A stretch of 64,000 bases of DNA from Schistosoma mansoni (lineage: Eukaryota > Platyhelminthes > Trematoda > Strigeidida > Schistosomatidae). The DNA lies in NCBI RefSeq assembly GCF_000237925.1, contig NC_031502.1, positions 59,207,943 to 59,271,942 on the forward strand, given 5' to 3'. A program made the position numbers and the translations under genes. Below are positions 34,368 to 45,118 of the stretch, in pieces (the first letter of the stretch is position 1; every line of letters begins with the position of its first letter). The notes beneath the pieces are model-generated. The model ran no database searches. It had not been told where the DNA came from and was given only the letters and a program-made list of their open reading frames with translations.

Positions 34368-34670
34368 CTTGGTGTTGTTTACTTGTATCTTCCCATTGTT
34401 ATTTAGGACTGCCAATGATCAGTCTCTTGTTGGCATATGTGCATACTGTGCAGTCTGCCTCGATATTGCCTGAAGTCACAAGCTTTATGAGCAGAAATGG
34501 ATAGTGGCTAGCAGTGGAATCCAAGACGTGCGTTTCATCCTAATTGGGACTCGTCAGCTGGGTGTACCTGCATCTCAGAGTTGATGTTCACTCTGGGACT
34601 CGAACCCAGTAACTTTCACTTTAAACGCCATCGCGTTATCCCCTCAGCTACTGAGTCCTGATAGCCACTT
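34368..34670 (-). repeat. Family A (Sm-alpha-like) hammerhead SINE, full copy
   Basis: Minus-sense order: tRNA-like head (A box TAGCTGAGGGGATAACGCG, B box GGGTTCGAGTC), ribozyme at 34519-34563, tail ending in the AATAACAATGGGAAGAT block. The core is intact: CTGACGA, GAAA, GTC. Stem I pairs CCAG with TTGG including one G-U. Stem II is GTCCC against GGAT. Schistosome Sm-alpha repeats are known to encode active hammerheads transcribed by RNA polymerase III; activity of this copy is inferred. Confidence 0.9.
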
Positions 34671-34905
34671 GATTGTGCATGTACATGCATGTACATCCAG
34701 CTGACGAGTCACAAATAGGATGAAACGTGCGTCCTGGATTCCACTGCTACCCACTGTCCATCTTTGCTTATAATGCTTGTGAATTAAGGTTATATCGAGG
34801 CAATACGCACAGTATGCACATATGCCAATAAGAGACTGACCAGTTGCAATCCTAATCATCAATGGGAAGATTCAAACAAACAATACTATGTGTATTTTAA
34901 ATTCA
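34671..34905 (+). repeat. Family A hammerhead SINE, plus partner of a fold-back
   Basis: Plus-sense copy lacking the tRNA head. Ribozyme at 34695-34739 with CTGACGA, GAAA, GTC and a perfect 6-bp stem I (ATCCAG/CTGGAT), then the whole tail to AACAAACAATACTA. Together with 34368-34670 it forms an inverted pair; the junction contains an 18-bp perfect palindrome (34679-34696). Confidence 0.9.
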
Positions 34906-35012
34906 GTTTACTACAAAGGACAACAAATAAATATTATCAGTATCTAAAACACCATTGAAATTAATACCTTCAACGTGTATTAAATATACTATAAATTAAG
35001 AAGTTTCATTCA

Positions 35013-35024
35013 CCCCCCCCCCCC
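35013..35024 (+). repeat. Poly(C) run, 12 bp
   Basis: Homopolymer in an AT-rich context; length may be uncertain. Confidence 0.9.
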
Positions 35025-35183
35025 AATAGTTGACTCATTTTGTAAATATATTTTAAAAAAAATATAAAACTTACTGACTATGACCGTCTTTGTGCCTGAA
35101 AAATCGAAAAAAATAACCATACAACAATCAATAATTTGTGAAAATGTTTACAAATCAACATAAACTATTACGATAGAAAAGAT

Positions 35184-35405
35184 TCACTTGGTGTTGTTTA
35201 CTTGAATCTTCCCATTGTTATTTAAGACTGCCAATGATCAGTCTCTTGTTGGCATATCTGAATCCTGTGCGGACTGCCTCGATATTGCCTGAAGTCACGA
35301 GATTTATAAGCAAAGATGGATAGTGACCAGCTGACGAGTCCCAAATAGGACGAAACGTCCGTCCTGGATTCCTTTGCTATCCACTATCCATCTTTGCTTA
35401 TTACG
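35184..35405 (+). repeat. Family A hammerhead SINE, fold-back
   Basis: A minus-sense tail (35184-35324, from CACTTGGTGTTGTTTAC to AAAGATGGATAG) joins a plus-sense ribozyme (35327-35367) and its start of tail (to CTATCCATCTTTGCTT). Core CTGACGA, GAAA, GTC intact; stem I at least 4 bp (CCAG/CTGG). No tRNA head remains, so internal Pol III transcription is not expected. Confidence 0.88.
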
Positions 35406-35649
35406 ATGATAAATAATATCTGAGAAGAGAAAACAAACAAACGAAACAAACTAAAACAATTAAAAGCTCTTACTTCTCCTTATGGCTATTAGAAATGTGA
35501 AAAATTAATTGAATAACAATTACAACATTTTGTTCAAAGTAATTTGTTATTAATAAATAAAAAACTTAAGTTGAAATGAGAAAAATAAACTTCTTCGAAA
35601 ATTCTTAGAATCTAATAAATTTTTAAAATATAACCACTAGGTGAAATTA
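35406..35649. other. AT-rich spacer
   Basis: Nothing recognised. Confidence 0.4.
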
Positions 35650-36062
35650 AAATTTTAATAGTTGAAGTCATGAATCAGTTGAAGCTAGACAACCATGGAA
35701 AATCTGGAAGCACTGGACGGCCGTTTCGTCCTTGTGTGGGATTCCTCAGCAGTGCGCATCCACGATCCCGCCTCGCAAAACTCGAACCTAGGACCTATCG
35801 GTTTCGCGCGTGAACTCTTAATCTCTAGATCACTGAGCTGGCATCCAACGGCGTTAATGTCTAACTTCAACCGATCCACGAAATTGAGTGACACTCGTCA
35901 TTGTCTTCAGTGAGTTGATATTTCACAACAGACGTGGTTGAACTCCACTGGTTACTGCTTCTCACTAGAACTCCATGAAATACCTCTTGAAGCCAGTCAC
36001 CAATAGGCATATGTTGATTAATATCGGAAAGGGGTTTTTGTGGATATTATAGTAATTTTAAA
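35650..36062 (-). repeat. Family C hammerhead SINE, circularly permuted unit with intact core
   Basis: One unit of about 410 bp that starts with ATTTTAATAGTTGAAG and ends with TAGTAATTTTA; in a normal copy these two pieces are adjacent, so the locus carries a whole unit opened at a different point. The minus-sense ribozyme (35710-35755) has CTGAGGA, GAAA, GTC and a perfect 6-bp stem I (GCACTG/CAGTGC), with a 2-bp stem III. The tRNA-like head has slightly degraded A and B boxes (GCTCAGTGATCTAGAG; AGGTTCGAGTT). Confidence 0.88.
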
Positions 36063-36179
36063 AATATGATTTTGATGGAGTTTTACTCTCTAAGCTGGAT
36101 GGTTTGGCCGTGAAGCTTTCACCGTTCTTTTGAACGACACCATCAGTACACACTTCAAGTAGAAGTAGACATCATACAT

Positions 36180-36220
36180 AAGCGAACAATATTCTTTTCG
36201 ATTAGATCCTCATCAGGCTT
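36180..36220 (-). ncRNA. Hammerhead-like motif in the PLE 3' region
   Basis: Minus strand: AAGC, then CTGATGA, a short stem II (GAT-CTA-ATC), GAAA, and after a loop TTC followed by GCTT. AAGC/GCTT gives a 4-bp stem I; stem III would be 2 bp (AA/TT). Hammerheads are known in the terminal repeats of Penelope-like elements, which fits the neighbouring GIY-YIG remnant. Assigned by eye; stem III has a longer loop than in families A-C. Confidence 0.5.
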
Positions 36221-36619
36221 TATTCTAATATACAGTAATATTTATATGTATATACGAAATTATTAAACCAAACAAGGCAGTTTATTAGTCAATGATAACA
36301 TTGGAATAGGTTACATAACTGAACGTAATAAGTGAAAAGTACATATTGGTAGTGTAATGACAGGTGTACTAGTTGTGATAGGTAGTAATAAAGGCTTGAA
36401 TCAATGTTACATAATGGGAAATAGGTCAATGATTAGAAAAAATATAAACACTGAAATAACATTCATAAAATGTATAAGATTACGTAATAAGAAGTGTTCA
36501 GATAATTGGACCGTGAAGCGAATATTTGAAAAAATAAATAAATAATTGGTGGGGGGGTGAAGAAAAATAAACGAAGAAAGAGTATGGAAAATAATAATAA
36601 ATAAAGTCGTTTATTGAGA

Positions 36620-37063
36620 TCAAGGAAGAGATAAAGGCATTACAAATTTCTTGTGAACGCAAAGACTTGGTTTGTTGGCTGAAATTCCTATGGCTTCTGC
36701 TATGTGTAAGAGACGAGATCGAACCATATAAAGAAAACTAATAAGAATACTATGAATAACTTTAAATGACTTATTTCTGTCTACTACATGACTGCTATCG
36801 ATCAAGTGTGATAGAATCGAGCTGCATATTATCCTAACCACAGATGAAGGTGCTCACTAACTTTTTGGCTGAGTTGTCTGGTAATGTGCCCGATCAGTTT
36901 TCTCCACAGAGCAGCTGAATTCGTAGATACAGATAGAAGTGGCATAACCAGGTAACTTATATTTTAGTTGAGGAGTCATCATAGATCGGACCGAGTACGA
37001 TAGACAGATGTTGGCTACATTAAACGTTCTCTTGATTGCTCTAGTCAGTCTATCACGTAACAC
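36620..37063 (-). pseudogene. PLE GIY-YIG endonuclease region, broken
   Basis: Two open pieces. 36857-37063: LRDRLTRAIKRTFNVANIC, KYKLPGYATSICIYEFSCSVEK, matching the region in which PLEs enter the GIY-YIG domain (C-I-Y-E-F-x-C). 36620-36841: SILSHLIDSSHVVDRNKSF, then LLHIAEAIGI and FVMPLSLP, the end of the domain. The YIG/arginine part is disrupted. Nonfunctional. Confidence 0.65.
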
Positions 37064-37204
37064 ATCGTCAGCTACATCTCCATTGGATCGTTTTCATGTC
37101 TTTTAGGATTTCGATGAAGCATTAACCTTGTTCTTTCCTTCATAATGACCTTCACTATTTAATACGCTTTTTTAATGACTGATTTAAGCTTTTTTTCAAT
37201 AAAA

Positions 37205-37338
37205 GACTATTTGAATCACCTCTGAATGATCAGATTGTTCGAAATGTATTGCGCTAATATATCATCACATAGTTCTGATAATCTTCGTCTTCTTATTAGA
37301 CTATCGAAATTTATCAAAGTGACTAATTGCATTAAATG
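37205..37338 (+). mobile_element. PLE 3'-end fragment, opposite orientation
   Basis: Plus-sense copy of the PLE terminal block: GATTGTTCGAAATGTATTGC, ATCATCACATAGTTCTGAT, CTTCGTCTTCTTATTAGAC, then AATTTATCAAAGTGACTAATTGC. It lies upstream of, and inverted relative to, the coding remnant at 36.6-37.1 kb, so it may be a separate insertion or part of a fold-back. Confidence 0.65.
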
Positions 37339-37376
37339 CTACATTTGTAACTTGTGGGTAAATATAATCAGTTTAC

Positions 37377-37585
37377 TTGACACGCATGACCATTGATCAC
37401 CACTCAGTGATCAGTCAATTGTGATTACATCTCAGTCCTACAGAAGGCCGGCTACGGCCCGAATAGCTCAGTGGTAACGTCTGTGACTGTGAAGCTGAGT
37501 GACACGGGATCGAATCCGTCAGGAAGCACCAGTTCCCAGAAGATTGTAGGTACACCACTCAGTGATCAATCAATTGTGATAATCA
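37377..37585 (+). repeat. Family B SINE, tandem copy without its ribozyme
   Basis: tRNA-like head with A box TAGCTCAGTGGTAACG and B box GGGATCGAATCCG (37460-37521), followed by CACCAGTTCCCAGAAGATTG. The block CCACTCAGTGATCARTCAATT (37399 and 37553) occurs on both sides, about 154 bp apart. The hammerhead seen after GATTGCAGGTA in the 51.2 kb copy is missing. Confidence 0.8.
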
Positions 37586-37824
37586 GTTTACTACTGAGCT
37601 TTGGTTGATGAGTTTGTAAACCTTGATCAATTAAAGTGGTTAAGACATTTTCTAATTATACCTAACCACTGGCTTGGAATCAGTCTCAAAAGCGCTGATG
37701 CATTAATTCTCTATCTACTTTCGGATCATGAATTTTTTCATATAAATCTTTACACTCAATCTCTCTAAAATACACCCTTAATATTATTATTAGGATGGGT
37801 CTGGATTGTTCTGTTGTTATTGAC

Positions 37825-37905
37825 CGAATTTCGATCAGTCTTAACTGGCATAGTATATCCTGTGCATATTGCTTCAATACGGCCTCTTTTCGTACGCTTT
37901 TATAG
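37825..37905 (-). repeat. Family A tail-like fragment
   Basis: CGATCAGTCTTAACTGGCAT, ATCCTGTGCATATTGCTTCA resemble the minus-sense family A tail. Diverged and short. Confidence 0.4.
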
Positions 37906-38037
37906 AATAGGTTGATTGAAGCTAGAAGGGTACTTTTCATGTTTATACATGCATAACACTGAAAACGATTTCTTATTTTCAGGTCATATTTACTCTTATT
38001 TAACTTAACAATATGGTTAAAATATATCACTCCACAA

Positions 38038-38505
38038 AATTGAGCAACCATTCACCAATGTCATCAGTGAGTTGATATCTTCTAACAGACCTGGTTGAAC
38101 TGCACTGGTTACTGCTTCTCACTACAACTCCATGAAATACCTCATGGAGCCAGTCACTAGTGAGCACATGATCATTATCAGAAGGGGTTTTGTGGAGATT
38201 TTAGTAATTTTATAGATTTGAGATCACGAGTCAATTGAAGCTAGACAACCATGGAAAACCTGGAATCACTGGACGGCCGTTTCGTTTTGTAGTGGGACTC
38301 CTCAGCAGTGCACATCCACGATCCCGTCTCGCGAGATTTGAACTCAGGACGTACCAGTCTCGCGCGCGAGCACTTAACCACTAGACCACTGAGCTGGCAT
38401 CCAACGGTGTTAATGTCTAACTTCAACCAATCCACGAAATTTAGCAACAATTCAACAATGTCATCAGTGAGTTGATGTCTCCCAATAGACCTGGTTGAAC
38501 TATGC
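38038..38505 (-). repeat. Family C hammerhead SINE, unit plus part of the adjacent unit
   Basis: The block CATCAGTGAGTTGAT occurs at 38061 and again at 38462, a spacing of 401 bp, with the whole unit between. Minus-sense ribozyme at 38266-38311: CTGAGGA, GAAA, GTC, stem I about 6 bp (GCACTG/CAGTGA with one end mismatch). Stem II is weakened (AAAAC opposite GTCCC). The tRNA head is good: GCTCAGTGGTCTAGTGG and a B-box-like GAGTTCAAATC. Confidence 0.9.
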
Positions 38506-38814
38506 ATGTATGCATGTATTAATTCATAGTAATCTTTGATAGAGAAAGAAATTTAACATATAATGGTGTAAGAATTAATGGAACAAATGAGTTGGTTTCT
38601 TGTTTACTCTAAACATAATATAATGATTTCTTACTGCGATTTATCTTTTTTGCTAATTACAAAGAAAAGTACAAAATTTCAAATTATTGTTTTTGGCAAT
38701 TTATCAAGGTAAGCATAGTGATTAAATAACAAATCATCTCAAGCAACTAGTTAAGTATCATGAAAGATTTTATTTACAAAGCAAACACTGCAGATAGATG
38801 AAAAACATTATAGA

Positions 38815-39130
38815 AAATAGTACTGTGGTGTATGCTACTGATGTTGACAGGTATAAGTAGTATGTATCACTAAACAAAAGTGGAGGGCCTAGCAACAGAA
38901 GGTTGAGAAAATCAAAGAGAAGAGAACGAGAACAGAGAATGATTGGTATGGAAACGAAGGAACAACAAAATGTCTTTAGCAACCGATCGATATTTTGCAA
39001 ATGAATTATCTATTGTATGGTTCTCAGATTCTACCAATGTTGTATTAGGAGATATTTGGTTGTTCCCGCTTGTGGTCTTGTTCATTACAGTACCACATGT
39101 AAAAGTTCAGTTAAATTCTGATGAGTAGTG
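38815..39130 (+). repeat. Unclassified interspersed repeat, copy 2
   Basis: Counterpart of 14700-15010 (shared ATAAGTAGTATRT, ATTTTGCAAAT, ATGGTTCTCA). An open frame at 38943-39128 crosses it but ends without any motif. Confidence 0.4.
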
Positions 39131-40914
39131 TGAATCTATATGTTCAAACATTTATCTGATAACATTTTACAATGTGACATTTCACTGTATTCATGACATT
39201 GTAAATACTCGTACACAAATTGATGCTATTACAATGCCGTTCCATCTAATTTCCTGGTTGAATTTTGTAAAATTGTTGTCTTTACTATACTCATTGTCAG
39301 AATAAAAACAACTGGAAGACAATGTACGTCACTTAACTTGAAGTAACGGCATCATGGGAAGCTTACTAGCCAAATCAATCAATTTTACAAAGCTATTTGA
39401 GTTTTCAGTTTTATCTTGCTATTCAATAAGGATAGTTGTCAGCAGTGTGATAAAGAAATAGAAGAACATATATATTTGACTTCCGAATATTAAGTTTTGA
39501 AGTTATTTTATTGCAATCTTTCATGGTGAATAAGTAGTTCATTTTGTCTACCATACCTATTAATTTCCCACCTAAAATCTCGCATTACGGTTAATCAGTA
39601 CAGATATATCACCATCAAATTCTCATCCTCGAAAGTTCCCAATCGTCTCTGATATATAATCGTATTCTGAAAAGCGGTAATTATATAACTTATTCATTTG
39701 GTTATTTCTATTGGTAATAGGAGCTTGCTTGTATGACATGGTAAATATTTGTGTTAGATACTGCTTAGTTCAGTTTATACAAATCTGGCTGTTAATCTGA
39801 ATGTCAATAAATCACAGAAAAAGTAGTGTATTCAAATTTGATTTTGGTTGGTTTTGTTGAGTCAAATAAATCTTCATCGGTTGTCTTCATGTTTTTATAT
39901 GAGTTGTCCGATTCACAAAGTCCCAGTACCAAGTTAGTTAATCACTTCCACATGGTTAACAAAATCACGGTTAGAAATTCAAATTTATCCACGTATCTAA
40001 ACTTTGCATAAATCTTCCTCACCGAGGATAGAACTTATTCAATTTAAAGGAAGACAAATGTTCATAAAAATGTTGAAGATAAATCATGTTCTCAACTGAA
40101 ATCAATATTTAGTGGTAATGTTCAAGAAGAATTGGCATTGCTGAATACTGTGAATACTGTGATATTTAACATAAACGATCGAGTCTGAATCCAGATCTCA
40201 CTCATAGTAACACTAGTTCAGTAATTCTAGGTTCTCGAAATAATTTAATGAAAATAAAATTATCTTTCATATGACAATATGAAGTAAAGATTATTCATTG
40301 TTTCTGATGTGTGGGTGAGAATGGTAATGATTGGTTGGTTTGCTGAGTCAGACATGTCGATAGTGTAACAGGTGTTATATATCCCCCTATCCTCACTATT
40401 TATAATTATTATTGACTGACTGTTCTTCTTGTTGGATTGTGTCGGATTTTGGTGTGGAAATATATTAACGTTCTAGTCAGGCTAATCTCGTGTTATTGAT
40501 CTGAGTTGTGTTGAAGTCCTGTAGAATAGACACTGGGAGGGAATCTAGTATAGATATTCGTCTAAAGTAAATTAACATCCCACATACGTGAAAAAAGAAA
40601 CCCTAGTGTGATAACAAGTATCCTACCGTTTATAACAGTTTCTATTTAGTTTCACAAGCTCTTAGATAAAATACATTACCGAAAATATTTGATACTACAT
40701 AAATAAAACAAAAGAATAGCTAATGAACTAAAAAGTAAATTGTACTGAGAAAACGTACTGTTCTTTGGATTTTGGACTGCATTAAACAAATATATAACAA
40801 CATTCATAGTAAACGTGTATTTCAAAAATTTAAAGTATAATGATATGGATCTAAATACATCAATTTGATGAAGCTCTATTCTGATTTTTCCCGTAATGAT
40901 GAAATTACGTAACA
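39131..40914. other. No supported gene
   Basis: About 1.8 kb of AT-rich DNA with nothing recognised. Confidence 0.3.
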
Positions 40915-41005
40915 TTACAGACACACCTTGCTGACGAGCGCCAAGTAGCACGAGACTCGGGTTCAGGGTTTCCTGTTGACCTCTTCCAACCACCATCTTA
41001 TTTCA
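40915..41005 (+). repeat. Family B hammerhead, degenerate
   Basis: Ribozyme at 40926-40968 with CTGACGA and a good stem I (CCTTG/CAGGG), but GAGA for GAAA and GTT for GTC. The 3' block TTTCCTGTTGACC...CCAACCACCAT matches the 51.2 kb copy. No tRNA head. Confidence 0.7.
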
Positions 41006-42919
41006 CAAAAGTTTCAATACATAGAGAGTGACTTCTGATTAAATCCATATAGCCCTTCATTATTTTTGTTAAATTTTTCATTGATATAATTACACTGTTT
41101 CAAAAAATTGCATAAGTAATAATTTTTAGATAATTAAAATGTAGTTCATAAGTGTTATTGATCAGAGTTCGACCTCAATTTGAGTATTAATAGAGACCAA
41201 GGTGCACTCGATAGTTGTTTTTCTGTTCTGTGAAAAATTTCGTATAATATTTAGATCAATCTACATAAAACTCTCTCATCAATACAATATCTTGTGTTTA
41301 GTAGTGATTTACTTTACGGTAGGTTCTTGGATTTCAGATGCGAAGTCGTTATCGTTAGGATTTGATCGTTCAAAAGTGAAATAGTTGCAACTAAGTAGGA
41401 TTGAATAACTCTCAAGCTATATTATGAATTGATTAAAGTTGAGCATGTATGTATAATGCGTAAAACATGAAACCGGGCTTGAACGTCACAGGTTTTATCC
41501 AAACCAGTTGTGTGGTTGTAGATTTCAGGAAAGTTCCATAAATTTGTTCAAATTCTAGCTCATTTTTAATATTATCCTCATAGGTACCAGTCTGAGAAGA
41601 ATACCGAATAAAAGTCAAATCAATTTTCTCAAAACTCTCTTATCCACAACGATAAATAATGATGCTTTAGATAAATATTTGGGGAATAGTATTGGGGTCG
41701 TACAGGGATATGTGAAGTTGGTCAATCGGTAGAATTTCGACTAGTCACATCGCAATACACAATATCTTTATATTAAATAAATATATTTCTGAAAATATCT
41801 CTGCTTACCCATGACCGTCGTCGTTTCCCCTAAGAAAATTTAGAAAAACCAAAGGTTTCATAAATTAAAAGAAAACATGGAATTGCTTATAAATGCTCAA
41901 AAAGTGGACTTCATTTCAACAAGTTTTTTTAAGGAAAACATTAACTTACATTTTTCCTGCTTGTGAGTAATTAACAGATGAATTAGTATAACGAAACGTT
42001 TTTCTAATATACACTTGATATGATAATAATGGTTACAATAATGTGACTCAAAACAAGTATAACCCTAATTCCCAATGGACTCGTAAAACTCCACTATTCA
42101 TTTCCTTCAGGTTGATGGAAACAATAGGTCATAATCATTTAAGGGCGACAGTTAATCTCAACTGTATTTAAATGTATTTATGAGGTGATCACTCATGTAT
42201 GTATATATATTGGGAGCAGTTCGTTCGTGGTAACGTGGATATACTTCAAATGATCCTCTTTGTTTCATGATACCATATTTCATTCACTATTGTTAAAATA
42301 TGTTTTTCATTCTTTATTGGTACAAAAAAATATTAAATTTTTCATAAATGGATGATCCATAGCATTTCGAGCTGAGAATAGTATGAGCTATCACAGACTG
42401 TATATTTATTTAGATTTCATACCGCAAATATTTGTTAAACATAGAGATAAGATCTGAGATATGTAATCTAGGGTCTCTAACAAGAGCTTTTTATCATTCG
42501 TAAAACATTATCGTAGAAGTTGTCTGGAAGAACTCTAGATGCCTTCTTGAGAGTCTAGGGTTTCTATTTTCCCAACTATTTACATATTTACCTGAGCAAT
42601 TATGTCGAAAAAAATAACATCATTTATTCACTAGCTAATATAAAAGATTACAGCCTACTACTGTAAAATATCGTGAACTTAAAGTGAAGATATCACAATG
42701 ACTGTCAACATCCATTGAAAAGAGTATATGTTAATTAAATGTCTGTTCTTGAAAAATAGTTCCACCTTAAGGTCTCACGTAATAACAGTGGATAATCTTC
42801 AACTTTCCATAGGGTTAAACGAGTAACGTAGTTGTAGTAAACTCAAAAAATTTCCGAATTTAGATTAATTTATTATCATTCAATTTTGTGATGTATAGGA
42901 ATATGATATATTTTCAGCA
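41006..42919. other. No supported gene
   Basis: About 1.9 kb of AT-rich sequence, nothing recognised. Confidence 0.3.
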
Positions 42920-43178
42920 TGAGGATTTGAAGAGATTGTAGTATTTTCACAGTTGAAATCACGACTCGATCTCAACTAGACCATCATTGAAAACCTGGAA
43001 GCACTGGATGGTTGTTTCGTCCTAGTATGGGGCCTCTTGGAAGTGAGCATCCACAATTGCACACATGGGAGTCGAACTCATGACCTCCGGTCTTACGCGC
43101 CAACTCCTAATCCTTAGAACATCGATCTGGCATCCAGAGGTGTCAATGTCTAACTTTAACCAATCTACAAAATTGATG
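42920..43178 (-). repeat. Family C hammerhead SINE, diverged
   Basis: All blocks are present on the minus strand (head with GATCGATGTTCTAAGG, GAGTTCGACTC B box, ribozyme, 3' block) but with many substitutions; the CTGANGA element is lost. An old copy. Confidence 0.75.
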
Positions 43179-43964
43179 ATATAAGAATGAAATGAAACCC
43201 TTAATCTTATACCTTACATCGACTCATTATATAAACAGAACAAAATACTAGATGATGTAAACCTATTGTACATTTACGGGGAGATTTGCTATAAAGTTAA
43301 TCCTCAAGAAAACATTCAATGAATATATATTTAACAATCTTTTAAAATAATAAATGAAATGATTTCTTACCGTTGAACTGTGGTTAGTCTCTACAGAAAT
43401 ACAATAATCGTTCATACGATGATTTATATAGGGTGATGAAGAAAGATAAACAATGTCAAAAGAGAATAAAGAAACTTGTTTACAGTAAATTACATTGTTT
43501 TGTATACTTAACTATATATAAAACAAATGACCACATTCAGAATGATCTGTTTATTTGACAAAACAATAGAATCTTTTAAGTTTTGTCAATAATCTGTTTA
43601 TAATCATGATACATTAATATCGGTTGACAATTATTGCATGTCGGTTATGATTTCCGACTCGACCCCGCCCCACCGCCGATGATGAGACAGATTACTTCAC
43701 TTTTGTTCTAAATAATTTCGACTACTTACGGTCAGATGACTTATTGTATTAAGTACTATATACACATATATCATTATTTTGGTATACACCATAAAACATT
43801 TGTGGAAAATAAAGCAACGCCCTTTATGAATAACTTCATTTTAGGTTTTATTGATAAGTTGATACTGATTGAATTTTAGATATAATTTTAAGAATAGATC
43901 TAATTTAATCTATTGAGTGACTAGATTCATAGCTTTATTAATTAGTAAAATATATATCGGTCGT
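43179..43964. other. No supported gene
   Basis: AT-rich, nothing recognised. Confidence 0.3.
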
Positions 43965-45115
43965 GCACAGACCAAATTGCGACAATATGGATCATTGTGG
44001 AGCAATCAGTTGAGTGGAATTCATCACTAAACTACAACTTCATCGACTATGTGAGGGCGTTTGACAGTATGGACAGGGGAATACCATGGAAACTTCTTCG
44101 ACACTATGGAGTTCCTGAGAAGATTGCCAACATTATCCAGAACTTATACGATGGACTACAGTGCAAAGTCGTGCATTGAGGACAGCTGACAGATGCATTT
44201 CCAGTAAGGACTGGAGTCAGACAAGTCTGTCTGCTATCCCCCTTTCTCTTTCTTCTGGTGATTGACTGGATTATGAAGACGTCGACATCTGAGGGGAAAC
44301 ACGGAATACAATGGACATCTCAGAATCAACTAGACGATTTGAACTTCACAGATAACCTAGCCTTACTATCTCATACTCATGAACAACTACAGACGAAGAC
44401 AACTAATGTAGAAGTAGCTTCTGGATCAATATAACTCAACATACTCAAAGGGAAAAGCAAGATTCTCAAATGCAACACGGAGAACGCCAAGCCAATCTCA
44501 CTTGATGGTGAAACTCTGGACGATGTGGAAACATTCACGTACCTGGGAAGCATCAATGATGAACAAGGAGGATCTGATGAAGACGTAAAAGTGAGGATCG
44601 GCAAAGCAAGAAACGCATTCCTACAACTGAGGAATATATATGGAACCCAAAACAACTGTCAAAATTTATCAGTCACAATCTTCAATGCGAACGTCAAGAC
44701 AGTCAGTTCTACTAAACGGAACTGAAACGTGGAGAACTACTACATCCATCGTCAAGAAGGTACAAGTATTTAGAAACAGTCGTCTACTCAAGATACTCAA
44801 CATTCACTGGTCGGATGCCATCAGCAAGGACCTTCTGTGGGAGAGGACAAACCAGGTTCCAGCTGAAGAGGAAATTAGGATTGGACATACATTGAGGAAA
44901 TCACCAATCTGCACCAAGAGACAAGCCCTAACTTTGAATCTTGAGGGTAAGCGGAAAAGTGGAAGGCCAAAGAACACATTACGCCGGGAAATAGAAGCAG
45001 CTATGAAAGGGATGAATAATAACTGGAAAGAACTGGAAAGGATTGCTTGGGACAGGGTTGAATGGAGAATACTGGTGAGCGACCTACGCTCTTCCACGTG
45101 TAGTAACAGGCGTAA
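43965..45115 (+). mobile_element. RTE/SR2-type element, 5'-truncated within RT
   Basis: Begins in the RT domain (TDQIAT, corresponding to the GCIDQIF region) and runs to the ORF2 end (SSTCSNRRK) followed by GTAAGTATG. It belongs to the same subfamily as 24.5 and 50.3 kb, different from the 15.5/30.3 kb subfamily. No clear target-site duplication. Confidence 0.85.
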
Positions 45116-45118
45116 GTA
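43990..45118 (+). pseudogene. RTE ORF2 RT fragment, catalytic box lost
   Basis: FIDYVRAFDSMDRGIPWKLLRHYGVPEKI corresponds to RT motif A; a stop follows at 44177. VRTGVRQVCLLSPFLFLLVIDW is the turn motif. The catalytic box reads FTDN where YADD is expected, so the RT is dead. Then ETFTYLGSINDEQGGSDEDVKVRIGKARNAFLQL and, after a frameshift, [16 protein letters not shown] and [15 protein letters not shown]. Confidence 0.85.

Larger units (their letters stand above)
36070..37075 (-). mobile_element. Penelope-like element remnant with 3' region
   Basis: Minus-sense: GIY-YIG-type coding (37063 to 36620), then an AT-rich 3' region that holds a hammerhead-like motif (36180-36220) and ends near GCTTAGAGAGTAAAACTCC. 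The RT is missing. A piece with the same CTAAGCTGGATGGTTTGGCCGT character is found at about 57880. Confidence 0.6.

Noticed and set aside
37444-37530. Functional tRNA gene in the family B head
   Set aside because: A and B boxes are present, but the arms do not close as a normal tRNA, and the unit repeats with SINE flanks.
40676-40996. 106-codon minus-strand frame
   Set aside because: It crosses the degenerate family B ribozyme and then AT-rich DNA; no motif.
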